Below are positions 8,025-15,235 of a DNA stretch of 16,318 nt, one piece after another. Position numbers and translations under genes: made by a program. The number at the start of each line of letters is the position of its first letter. Positions within the stretch are counted from its first letter, which is position 1. This stretch comes from an uncultured Lachnospiraceae bacterium (GTDB lineage Bacteria > Bacillota > Clostridia > Lachnospirales > Lachnospiraceae). Where the stretch lies: NCBI GenBank assembly GCA_902783295.1, contig CACZQT010000089.1, forward strand, positions 1 to 16,318. The letters run 5' to 3'. Below the pieces are notes generated by a model that did not search any database, was not told the DNA's origin, and saw only the letters and a program-made list of their open reading frames with translations.

Positions 8025-9278
8025 CTACTGGTAATTCTGCATGGCAAGCGGCGCCAGGGATATTACTTCTTTATCCGGATCCTCCCTGGCCCCGTCATCC
8101 TGAAGCCGGGCATGGAAGCACTCCCATACCAGAGGCAGCTCCAGTCTTCCGTCCTGAGAGAAATACGTATACTCCCCGCCGGGAATAAAATGATGCATGG
8201 TTTCTGTGGAGACCAGGAACAGGAAATGCTCGACACGTTCCCTGTATGCCGCATCATTCAGCGCTTCCAGGACATATTCATAAACCGGCTCCCAGGGATT
8301 CAGGTCGTCCACCATGCTTTCCCGGTCATTCCAGGTGGCGTCCACCTCATACCAGGAGCCATCCATCTTTACCATGTTCCAGGCGTGTCCGCCCATCTCT
8401 TCCTCCGAATTGCCTCCGACTCCTCCGATAAATACGGCTTCAATGCCGCACTGCTGCAGCAGATATTCAAAAGCCAGAGAATATCCGTCGCACACGGCAT
8501 AGTTGGCGATTCCGGAGGAATCCTCCACCAGTACGCCGTATGCTGTATGCGCCAGGTCCTGCCCCCGGGAAAGCCACACCCTGTGGTCCGCCACCGGGTC
8601 GTTGTAGTTGACAAGGCCGATCAGCTTATCGTGAATCTGCCGAATCGTCTGGTATTCGCTTCCGCTGGTATCAATATCCGCCAGGAAGGCCTCCGCCGCC
8701 CGGTTAAAGGCTGTCATCTGCTCTTCAAACCGGGTAAAAGGCTCTACCATCTTTACATAGACAAAATAGAAGCCATTCTGCATCAGCGCTTCCGAATAGT
8801 AGCACATTTCTGCTTCTTCCCCGGAATACAGCCAGAACAGTTCCGGATGATCAAAGCAGAGAGCACGGTAAGCCAGGTTGAATTCATAATAGTATTCCTC
8901 GCTCCTGGGGTCGATATCCGTCATGATAAAACCGATATTTCCTTCACTTACCGGGTCCCTGGCCACCTGGAGCATAACGTCGTAAAGCTCCTTTGCCACC
9001 GGGTCCAGATTGTTATAATAGTAATATTCCACTGCCTTGTTTTTCAGAAGGCTTTCACCCTTCTGCATGTATCCGGCCATCTGTTCGTTCAACAGCTGCG
9101 CATCTGAAGGAGAGAGCATCTCCAGCGGCTTGGACGGAGTACGCTCTGCCATATCACCGGAAGGCATAATGATCTTCTTCAGGCCGGACAAATCGGGTTC
9201 TGCCGCGGTCACCGGCATTCCCATCCCCAGCAGCAGACAGGCAATTCCCAGACAGATTCTCTGCCCCCATTGTTTCAT
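8025..9278 (-). CDS. Secreted transglutaminase-like (Transglut_core) cysteine enzyme
   Basis: 417 aa from ATG at 9278, which has AGGAGG 7 nt upstream and directly begins a signal peptide (MKQWGQR, hydrophobic core, PVTAA-E). An in-frame ATG at 9356 would add 26 residues ahead of the signal peptide without a good ribosome site, so I rejected it. The C-terminal half carries the papain-like transglutaminase core: C263 in AVCDGYSLAFEYLL, H298 in GGHAWNMVK and D313 in EVDATWND, the full Cys-His-Asp triad in the usual spacing. The N-terminal half (about 30-220) is helical, rich in Tyr and Glu, and unassigned. Known bacterial members may be cross-linking enzymes, proteases or amidases, so the reaction is not decided by sequence. 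It is first of three exported proteins in one direction and sits 81 bp after the beta-galactosidase stop. Confidence 0.9.
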   Translation of the reverse strand: MKQWGQRICLGIACLLLGMGMPVTAAEPDLSGLKKIIMPSGDMAERTPSKPLEMLSPSDAQLLNEQMAGYMQKGESLLKNKAVEYYYYNNLDPVAKELYDVMLQVARDPVSEGNIGFIMTDIDPRSEEYYYEFNLAYRALCFDHPELFWLYSGEEAEMCYYSEALMQNGFYFVYVKMVEPFTRFEEQMTAFNRAAEAFLADIDTSGSEYQTIRQIHDKLIGLVNYNDPVADHRVWLSRGQDLAHTAYGVLVEDSSGIANYAVCDGYSLAFEYLLQQCGIEAVFIGGVGGNSEEEMGGHAWNMVKMDGSWYEVDATWNDRESMVDDLNPWEPVYEYVLEALNDAAYRERVEHFLFLVSTETMHHFIPGGEYTYFSQDGRLELPLVWECFHARLQDDGAREDPDKEVISLAPLAMQNYQ

Positions 9279-9285
9279 CTGGCTT

Positions 9286-9291
9286 CCTCCT
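9286..9291 (-). promoter_or_regulatory. Ribosome binding site fixing the transglutaminase-like start
   Basis: AGGAGG on the minus strand sits 7 nt before the ATG at 9278. It decides for the signal-peptide start over the in-frame ATG at 9356. Confidence 0.85.
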
Positions 9292-9327
9292 CTTTCTTGT
9301 GCAGTCCCTGCATCCGCTGATACCATT

Positions 9328-9356
9328 ACCATACCCTTTTTTTCATAATTCTGCAA
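9328..9356 (-). promoter_or_regulatory. Possible weak promoter upstream of the transglutaminase-like gene
   Basis: TTGCAG (9356-9351), a 17-bp spacer and TATGGT (9333-9328) occupy the 81-bp gap after the beta-galactosidase stop. The match is 3 of 6 and 4 of 6, so it is weak. No terminator with a U-run lies in this gap, so read-through from the upstream gene is the main alternative. Confidence 0.3.
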
Positions 9357-9359
9357 GGT

Positions 9360-12300
9360 TTACAGCGGCCGGATGGCAAAACTGAAGGTCCTCCGGATTC
9401 CGGAATCCAGCAGATACTGCTTCTCCGGCCGGGCACCCCAGGTGTCTATGCCTCCGACCCCCTGCTGGCAGGCCAGAATCCGGACCCAGGTATAAGAAGG
9501 TTCCGGCAGTTCAAAGCGGTGCTCTGCTTCTTCCAGCTGTCTGGAAGACCAGGGCAGAGCGCTGGCTTCCATCGGCACAGTCAGTGCGGAAAACTGCAGA
9601 CCCCGACCGTCTTCATCCGTAAGCGTCAGCTGACGGACCCCGGTATGGTTTCCGCATTCCTGCGGCTTCAGATAACGTGCCATGCTGTCCGCAGGTGTCG
9701 TTTCATAAAGGCCCAGCTTCACGCCGTGATTCCGGTCGATATAGTTTTCCTCCGGTCCCAGGCCAAAATATGTCAGGCGGGAAAAGCTTTTTTTCAGGCG
9801 GAATTCCACTCCCAGGGCAGGCGGGCCTTCCGGCACCGGCATCTGCGGCCAGTCCGTACGGACTTCCAGCGTTCCGTCCGGAAGTACACGGTAAGCAAGC
9901 CGTACCGGTTCATATTCCGCCCCGCCGGGCAGCCTGTATTCATAAGTCACTTCCGGGCAGCCCTGTTCGTCTGTCTTCCATTCTGCGCGAACCCGGGTCT
10001 GTCCATGATCCGCTGCCTGCCAGAACCCCTGCGAAATCAGGCTTCCGGCAGCCCGGTCATTGTCCGTAATAGCCCGCCAGAAAATCAGTCTTGGATTCCC
10101 TGCCAGAAGCTCCCGGTCTCCGCGGCGCAGGGAGATGCTGTCCCCCGGGCCCAGAGGAAAGCGGTAATGAAAATTCCTGCCCCGAACGCCCAGGGTATCC
10201 CATCCGGGAATCACCCGGAATTCATCCCCTGTCTCCGACACTGTCCCGCAGACCTGCGGCAAGTTCTCCTCATTCAGGAATCCCGGCTCTTCCGTCCTCC
10301 CTCCTGTCCACTCGCCGAAAGCTGCTTCATGGCCGGCAGAGAGAAACGCTTCATCCTCTGCCAGATTCGCCAGTACCCGAATGGTGGTTTCCTTCGTTTT
10401 TTCCTTTTGGAATCCGTGGGGCAGCTCCGCAGTTTCTCCGGGAGAAACTGCCGGTACCGGAAGCACACGGCTTTCTTTCAATACACCATCTTCATAATAT
10501 TCTGCGGTAAAATGATAGATTCCGGTATCTGTAAAGAACCTGCGGTTTTCGATCCGCACCTTTGTCTCCGAAACTGTAATACGGACCGGAGCATACAGGG
10601 CTTTCGCCTCGGCTGCCTTTGGAGAAAGCCTGCGGTCCGCGTAAAGAAGGCCGTCTCCGCTGAAATTGCCAGCGTTGGGATGATCATCAAAATCTCCTCC
10701 GTATCCCAGGAAAGGCACTCCATCTTCGTTTTCCGTGAGCAAAGCCTGATCCAGGTAATCCCAGATAAAGCCGCCCATATACATGGGATACCGGTCCTCC
10801 ATATCTGTATAGGACTTCATGCCTCCACAGGAATTTCCCATAGAGTGCATGTATTCACAGAGCATAAACGGCTTCCCGGGACTGCTTTCCAGATACTCGG
10901 CCACACCGTCCGGCGGCAGATACATCCGGCTTTCCACATCGCTGATATCATCGAACTCCCTGCAGTGGCAGACGCCTTCATAATGTACCGGACGGCTTCC
11001 GTCGCGGCTGCGGAGAAACTTCGCCATTTCCCGCATATTTTCCCCGGCAAAAGATTCGTTGCCCAGGGACCACAGCAGTACGCTGGGATGGTTTTTGTCC
11101 CGCTCAAGCATGTTCCGGGCTCTGTCCAGGGCGGCCTCCTTCCATTCGGGATGTCCGCCCGGCACATTCCACTCCGGCTGAACCGGAACAGCAGCAGCCC
11201 AGGTTCCATGGCTTTCCAGATTTGTTTCATCGATCAGATAGATCCCCGCTTCATCACAAAGTTCAATAAAGCGGCTCTGATTGGGATAATGGCAGGTCCG
11301 TACAGCGTTGATATTCATTTCCTTCAGAATCCGAAGATCCCTGCGCATATCTTCTTCCCCGATCGCTCTTCCGGCTGTGCAGGAAAATTCATGTCGGTTA
11401 ACTCCGCGGAAAATCAGCCTTTGCCCGTTCAGGCAGAAGATACCGTCACGGATCTCAACCTGCCGTAACCCGGTTCTCTGGGACGCCAGCTCCAGAAGCC
11501 TGCCGTCTTTTCCGAAAAGCCGGATCTGAAGAGTATACAGCACCGGATTCTCTCCGTTCCACAGGATGGGATTCCCCACCCGGATTTCCCACCGGTTTTC
11601 CTTCCCCACCGAAAACCGTCCGTTGAAGGCTCTGTTTCCATCCGGCGCCAGCAGTCTGACTTCTGCCTCTCCGCACAGGCTTTCACCTTCCAGAGATGTC
11701 TCCAGTGTCAATACAGCCGGTCCGCCAATGCCTTCCGGAAAAGCCTGCCGCACAAACAGATCCCGCACGTGACAGTCCGGAACTGCGTATATGACAACAT
11801 CCCGGAACAGCCCGGAGAAACGGAAGAAATCCTGATCCTCCATCCAGCTGCCGGTGCACCACTTGACCACTTCCGCGGCAATGCGGTTTTCCCCCGGCTT
11901 CAGCCATTCAGTAACGTCAAATTCCGCCGGTGTAAAACTGTCCTCGCTGTAGCCGGCAAAATGTCCATTCACCCAGACAAACAGGGCAGACTCCGCTCCT
12001 TCGAAAGTCAGGTGGACCTTGTGCCCCTGCCACTCCTCGGGCATAGTCCAGGTCCGCAGGTACCGTCCTGTCGGATTATACTCCCGGGGAATCTGCGGCG
12101 GAACAATGACCTCGCTGCCATCCCAGGGATATGTCGTATTTGTATACTGGGGCTGCCCGTATCCGGCCATTTCCATATGGCAGGGCACCGGGATGGTATC
12201 CATGGCAGATGCCGGATCCTCACGGAGATAGAATTCCGGATCCCCTGCGTCCGGAGTGGCTGCCCACTCAAAGTACCAGTCTCCGGAAAGAGACTGTCTC

Positions 12301-12422
12301 CAGGGATTCCGTCCGGATTCCGCTGCCGGCTCCGACAGGAAAAAAGAATGATCGGAGTGAGGTGCCAGACGGTTTACCTGCACAATCCGGGGATCAGCCA
12401 GCCACTTGCGGTCAGCGTTCAT
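9360..12422 (-). CDS. lacZ: Beta-galactosidase, glycoside hydrolase family 2 (LacZ type)
   Basis: 1020 aa, close to the 1023 of E. coli LacZ. It hydrolyses terminal beta-D-galactosides such as lactose. The ATG at 12422 has AGGAGG 9 nt upstream; an in-frame TTG at 12428 has only 3 nt spacing and was rejected. No signal peptide, so it is cytoplasmic. Domain order is an N-terminal sugar-binding beta domain (about 30-200), Ig-like domain (205-310), TIM barrel (315-610), a second beta domain (about 625-710) and the C-terminal Bgal_small_N domain (about 745-1015, with FWRAITDNDR). Acid/base E456 is in WSLGNES, nucleophile E523 in CEYMHSMGNS, and the Mg-site pair E403/H405 in LESHG. All key residues are present, so it should be active. 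No transporter, permease or regulator gene adjoins it. The gene starts directly after an intrinsic terminator, leaving its promoter unclear. Confidence 0.97.
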   Translation of the reverse strand: MNADRKWLADPRIVQVNRLAPHSDHSFFLSEPAAESGRNPWRQSLSGDWYFEWAATPDAGDPEFYLREDPASAMDTIPVPCHMEMAGYGQPQYTNTTYPWDGSEVIVPPQIPREYNPTGRYLRTWTMPEEWQGHKVHLTFEGAESALFVWVNGHFAGYSEDSFTPAEFDVTEWLKPGENRIAAEVVKWCTGSWMEDQDFFRFSGLFRDVVIYAVPDCHVRDLFVRQAFPEGIGGPAVLTLETSLEGESLCGEAEVRLLAPDGNRAFNGRFSVGKENRWEIRVGNPILWNGENPVLYTLQIRLFGKDGRLLELASQRTGLRQVEIRDGIFCLNGQRLIFRGVNRHEFSCTAGRAIGEEDMRRDLRILKEMNINAVRTCHYPNQSRFIELCDEAGIYLIDETNLESHGTWAAAVPVQPEWNVPGGHPEWKEAALDRARNMLERDKNHPSVLLWSLGNESFAGENMREMAKFLRSRDGSRPVHYEGVCHCREFDDISDVESRMYLPPDGVAEYLESSPGKPFMLCEYMHSMGNSCGGMKSYTDMEDRYPMYMGGFIWDYLDQALLTENEDGVPFLGYGGDFDDHPNAGNFSGDGLLYADRRLSPKAAEAKALYAPVRITVSETKVRIENRRFFTDTGIYHFTAEYYEDGVLKESRVLPVPAVSPGETAELPHGFQKEKTKETTIRVLANLAEDEAFLSAGHEAAFGEWTGGRTEEPGFLNEENLPQVCGTVSETGDEFRVIPGWDTLGVRGRNFHYRFPLGPGDSISLRRGDRELLAGNPRLIFWRAITDNDRAAGSLISQGFWQAADHGQTRVRAEWKTDEQGCPEVTYEYRLPGGAEYEPVRLAYRVLPDGTLEVRTDWPQMPVPEGPPALGVEFRLKKSFSRLTYFGLGPEENYIDRNHGVKLGLYETTPADSMARYLKPQECGNHTGVRQLTLTDEDGRGLQFSALTVPMEASALPWSSRQLEEAEHRFELPEPSYTWVRILACQQGVGGIDTWGARPEKQYLLDSGIRRTFSFAIRPL

Positions 12423-12431
12423 TTGCAAATA

Positions 12432-12437
12432 CCTCCT
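12432..12437 (-). promoter_or_regulatory. Ribosome binding site of lacZ
   Basis: AGGAGG on the minus strand, 9 nt before ATG 12422 but only 3 nt before the in-frame TTG 12428, so it selects the ATG. It lies 3 bp after the U-run of the upstream terminator. Confidence 0.85.
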
Positions 12438-12440
12438 GTT

Positions 12441-12482
12441 AAAAAAGGACAGAAGCAGATCAAACCCGCCTCTGTCCCTTTT
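12441..12482 (-). terminator. Intrinsic terminator after the RelA/SpoT-domain gene, in the lacZ leader
   Basis: On the minus strand GGACAGAGGC (12477-12468) pairs with GCTTCTGTCC (12456-12447) around an 11-nt loop, with flanking A-run and U-run (TTTTTT, 12446-12441). The stem follows the TAA at 12485-12487 by a few bases. It ends the RelA/SpoT-domain transcript. Because it abuts the lacZ ribosome site it could also work as an attenuator for lacZ; that second role is inference. Confidence 0.9.
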
Positions 12483-12484
12483 GC

Positions 12485-14386
12485 TTACTCAACTTCTACA
12501 TGCAGATCACGGTCCGGGGTGATTTCTTCATCGGTAACCGTGAGCATCTCATCCCGCATTTCGTGAAGCAGCTTGTAATAAAAAGCCTGTCCGCCGTAAG
12601 CCAGATCGTAGCGGCGCCCTTCATTATCCACTCTGGAACGCCCGTACTGGCATTCTTCCACATCTTTCCGGGTGTAGACCACATGCTTTTCTTCGTTCAT
12701 GCGGCCTTCCGTATCCACACACCGGGCTTTAAAAATATGTACGCCCGGTTCCCCGTCCCAGAAAACCCCCAGACTGTCCAGAAGACGTCTTCCGATCTCC
12801 AGACTGCAGGTATAGATGTGCGTATACCGCCCGCTCATACGGGTAAAATCATACACACGGAACGTATCCAGCCAGCCTTCATCCAGCCAGCCGCCGCCCT
12901 GGTCGCGGGATATAAACAGGCACACCGGGAAGCTCCTCCGGCGGTCCCGGACAAGAGCTGCCACTTTCCCCAGCTTGTCCTCCTTCAGAATCCGCCTGGA
13001 CGTGGAGCAGTACCGGACATCGAAGATTCCGATTCTGTCCGCAATATTTGAATAGAATCTCGGACAGCTGAAATGACGGTTCAGATAATTGCGCCGTTCC
13101 TCCGCTACAGCATAGGAATTGCGTACTTCCAGCATCTGCCACTGCTCTCCCCGCCAGCAGTCTGCTTCTGCAATCCACATCTGCCCGGGAGCTTCCATGT
13201 CCACATGAACTGCCTTCATCCGCCAGAAATCCCGGTCCGGTTCATACTCAAAAAGCAGCCGGTACCCCAGATTATTCCGTTCGAAGCTTTCAGGCGCTTT
13301 GGGCAGTCCCTGGAACAGATGGCCGTATTTTTCCACCATCCACTGCCAGGCCAGCCTTGCCGCCTCCAGACAGCCTTCATGCATCCCGTAGCGATAGGTA
13401 CTCAGGTGCACACGGGCATGGAAGACTGTGTTTTTCCGGAGCGGTTCCATCTTCCGGTAAACAATTTCTTCGCCGATATTTTCATTGCCGTCATCGAACA
13501 CATCTTTCTGATGGAACAGAAGAGTCAGCCGCTGGTCTTTAATCACGGCCTTGTTCACCAGAGCAGCAATGGTATTGACATTGATCGGTACCCTGCGCGG
13601 CGTTCTCAGCAGTTCATTCACCAGTACCTGACGGCTGGTTTTGAAAATCTGCTTCCCTATGTTCTGTTCGCTGGTGTCGTTGTTCAGGATTTCTTCCAGT
13701 TCCGGATACATGGGCCGGTCTTCGATTTTAAGCCGGAAATGGGCTTTCATCATTCCGGGCCAGTTTTTTTCTTTGTACAGGTCATGTCCCAGATTTTCAA
13801 ACAGGCTCACCAGAGATTTATCGCAGAGTTCAAGCGTAGCCAGGATGCTGTTGAAGTAACGGGCAAAACCCTTCCTTCCGTCCCAAAGCTCCCCGCCTTT
13901 GTATTTCATATCGTGCTCGATCTCATGCCAGCCCTCAAAGAAAACCGTTTTAAACTGGATTTCCAGTGTGTCATCGATACACATATCCCAGGTTTCCGCC
14001 GTGATCTGGTTTTTCAGATAGGCCGGAAGCCGGAATACTCCGTTAATCTTTGTCGGTTTAAACTCATCCTCGCTCTGCTCAGTCTTGGACCATTCCACCA
14101 GAGGGAACAGTTCTTCCATCATAGTCTGACAGATTTTCAGGTCATCCTCAAAGTAAAGGTCTATGCGAAGGCCGATCAGGTCCTGGATCTTTTTCTCTTC
14201 GTTGTATTCCTTCAGCTGATATTTGCTGGCCAGGGAATCCGCTGTTTTAATTCTGGAAAACAGGCGGTAGTACAGACCGCATCTCTGCAGTCTGTCCTCG
14301 ATCAGATGGCGCAGCTCTGATTCCACGATGGCCGGCACCTTCACCCGGGAATCAATCTCTTCCCGGGTATAGATAGCTCTGTCCAA
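12485..14386 (-). CDS. RelA/SpoT-type nucleotidyltransferase domain fused to a long uncharacterised C-terminal region
   Basis: 633 aa from a TTG at 14386 with GGGGAGG 9 nt upstream. Residues about 25-165 match the (p)ppGpp synthetase fold: R45-K47-S51-K55 in SRIKTADSLASK (ATP site), D69 in DLIGLRI (metal), E142 in LEIQFKT, and EHDMKYK (157-163). The usual GYxSxH loop, whose Tyr stacks on the guanine of GTP, reads NGVFRLP (115-121), so acceptor specificity may differ. No HD hydrolase, TGS or ACT domain is seen. Residues 170-370 are mostly helical and unassigned. About 375-570 hold a mixed alpha/beta region with WIAEADCWRGEQWQMLEVR, FYSNIADRIGIFDVR, RRRSFPVCLFIS, THIYTCSLEIGRRLLDSLG and GVHIFKA. 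Soluble, no signal peptide. It is 26 bp after a small secreted BIG2 protein gene and ends in a terminator. It is neither a normal Rel (no hydrolase, no regulatory domains) nor a small RelQ/RelP (about 200-260 aa). A tRNA- or nucleotide-modifying toxin is an alternative to an alarmone synthetase. Confidence 0.8.
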   Translation of the reverse strand: MDRAIYTREEIDSRVKVPAIVESELRHLIEDRLQRCGLYYRLFSRIKTADSLASKYQLKEYNEEKKIQDLIGLRIDLYFEDDLKICQTMMEELFPLVEWSKTEQSEDEFKPTKINGVFRLPAYLKNQITAETWDMCIDDTLEIQFKTVFFEGWHEIEHDMKYKGGELWDGRKGFARYFNSILATLELCDKSLVSLFENLGHDLYKEKNWPGMMKAHFRLKIEDRPMYPELEEILNNDTSEQNIGKQIFKTSRQVLVNELLRTPRRVPINVNTIAALVNKAVIKDQRLTLLFHQKDVFDDGNENIGEEIVYRKMEPLRKNTVFHARVHLSTYRYGMHEGCLEAARLAWQWMVEKYGHLFQGLPKAPESFERNNLGYRLLFEYEPDRDFWRMKAVHVDMEAPGQMWIAEADCWRGEQWQMLEVRNSYAVAEERRNYLNRHFSCPRFYSNIADRIGIFDVRYCSTSRRILKEDKLGKVAALVRDRRRSFPVCLFISRDQGGGWLDEGWLDTFRVYDFTRMSGRYTHIYTCSLEIGRRLLDSLGVFWDGEPGVHIFKARCVDTEGRMNEEKHVVYTRKDVEECQYGRSRVDNEGRRYDLAYGGQAFYYKLLHEMRDEMLTVTDEEITPDRDLHVEVE

Positions 14387-14395
14387 TCTTATATT

Positions 14396-14402
14396 CCTCC
14401 CC
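14396..14402 (-). promoter_or_regulatory. Ribosome binding site supporting a TTG start
   Basis: GGGGAGG on the minus strand lies 9 nt before TTG 14386. No in-frame ATG is near, and the RelA/SpoT fold begins at about residue 25, so the TTG is the best start. Confidence 0.75.
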
Positions 14403-14412
14403 GCGGGATCCG

Positions 14413-15183
14413 TCAGTACCCCGTCTTCGGACTCTTCGGTACACCGGATTTAGCCTTGCTCCAGGTACTGAAATAGTCCGTCCCTTTCACGGTTTTATAG
14501 GTCCGCACCTGAATATAGTACTTTTTCCCAACCTTCAGGTTACGGATGGATTTGCTCACATAACCGGCTCCCGCTGCCCGAACCGTCGTCGCGTTCTTCA
14601 TGGAAGCCTTCGTAGAACAGCGGAGCTCATAACCCGAAACATCGGGCTGTTTTTTTATGGTGACGGTCAGCGTTTTCCCCGCCAGAGCTCTTATCTGGGT
14701 AATGGAGGTTCCTTTGGGGTTAACAGTCACCGTAATCTTCTTTGTGGTTTTGCGGTAGGTCTTCGTCGCCTTGGCGGTAATAGTAATCTGTGCCTTGCCG
14801 ACACTGTGCAGTGTAACCTTGCCTTTGGAATCTACTGTCGCAACTTTTTTATTTCCGGAAGAATAGGAAAGGGCTCCCCTGTCCGAAGCTTTTCCGGAAG
14901 TTACTTTGGCTTTCAGTGAAAATGGTGCAGCACCGATTGTCTTCACAACATCTTTGGCGGAAATTTTCTGATCCTTTTTATCCGCAGATTTCGTTTCCGA
15001 TGAGGTACTGCTGGTTTTTGCAGGTGCGGTTGTCTCTTTGGGGGCTGACGTCGGGCGGACAGATTCCGTAGGCGGCGCCGCCGCAGTTTCCAGTGTTCCG
15101 CCGGCAGAAAACACCGCTGCCGGCCTCAGGCAGATCAGGGCTGCCGTAAGCAGAATCGCGGCCCTAAGGCCTTTTCTTCCCAT
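14413..15183 (-). CDS. Small secreted protein with BIG2 and FN3-like domains
   Basis: 256 aa from ATG 15183 with AAGGAGG 8 nt upstream; the start leads straight into a signal peptide (MGRKGLR, hydrophobic core, VFSA-G). An earlier in-frame ATG at 15201 lies just before this ribosome site, and one at 15270 would overlap the preceding def gene; both are rejected. Residues about 30-75 are a Ser/Thr/Pro/Lys linker. About 85-165 form a bacterial Ig-like group 2 domain (YSSGNKKVATVDSKGKV, VGKAQITITAKA, KKITVTV). About 168-250 form an FN3-like domain (VSGYELRCSTKASMKNA, LKVGKKYYIQVRTYKTV, YFSTWSKAK). It ends SPKTGY with no LPXTG and no membrane anchor. Such domain pairs are common in secreted adhesion or carbohydrate-active proteins; here no catalytic domain is present. 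It lies 52 bp after def and 26 bp before the RelA/SpoT-domain gene. Role unknown. Confidence 0.85.
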   Translation of the reverse strand: MGRKGLRAAILLTAALICLRPAAVFSAGGTLETAAAPPTESVRPTSAPKETTAPAKTSSTSSETKSADKKDQKISAKDVVKTIGAAPFSLKAKVTSGKASDRGALSYSSGNKKVATVDSKGKVTLHSVGKAQITITAKATKTYRKTTKKITVTVNPKGTSITQIRALAGKTLTVTIKKQPDVSGYELRCSTKASMKNATTVRAAGAGYVSKSIRNLKVGKKYYIQVRTYKTVKGTDYFSTWSKAKSGVPKSPKTGY

Positions 15184-15191
15184 GGCTCCCA

Positions 15192-15198
15192 CCTCCTT
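15192..15198 (-). promoter_or_regulatory. Ribosome binding site of the BIG2/FN3 gene
   Basis: AAGGAGG on the minus strand, 8 nt before ATG 15183. It settles the start at the signal peptide rather than at the in-frame ATGs further upstream. Confidence 0.8.
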
Positions 15199-15235
15199 CA
15201 TGTTTTGCAGCCGGAGAGGCTGCCGATTATTCTGA

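Noticed and set aside
6028..9107. Long plus-strand open frames (6028-7317 and 7746-9107) opposite the secreted genes
   Set aside because: Their translations are Arg/Cys/Phe-rich with repeats that mirror the minus-strand linkers; the minus-strand frames have signal peptides, ribosome sites and catalytic motifs.
2215..9278. Cellulosome or polysaccharide utilisation locus around the secreted genes and lacZ
   Set aside because: No dockerin, carbohydrate-binding module, transporter or SusC/D-type gene is present; one cohesin-like fragment and one lacZ are not enough.
9300..9312. Short palindrome (TGCAG/CTGCA) upstream of the transglutaminase-like gene
   Set aside because: Five-bp stem with no U-run; chance occurrence is likely.
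9519..11468. Plus-strand open frame of 649 codons opposite lacZ
   Set aside because: It is a codon-bias shadow: lacZ on the minus strand has all family motifs, and the plus-strand product has no recognisable domain.
12441..12482. T-box or other riboswitch in the lacZ leader
   Set aside because: Only a plain terminator hairpin is seen; no T-box consensus (AGGGTGGNACCGCG) and no room for an aptamer in the intergenic gap.
13073..14320. Plus-strand open frame of 415 codons opposite the RelA/SpoT-domain gene
   Set aside because: No recognisable domain; the minus-strand frame has the conserved synthetase residues.
12485..14386. Ordinary bifunctional Rel or small RelQ/RelP synthetase
   Set aside because: There is no HD hydrolase, TGS or ACT domain, the length is far beyond RelQ/RelP, and the GTP-binding loop is altered.
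15207..15223. Perfect 6-bp stem, 5-nt loop hairpin between def and the BIG2/FN3 gene
   Set aside because: On the minus strand it is followed by AAAA, not a U-run, so it is not a terminator there; the stem is too short to call regulatory.
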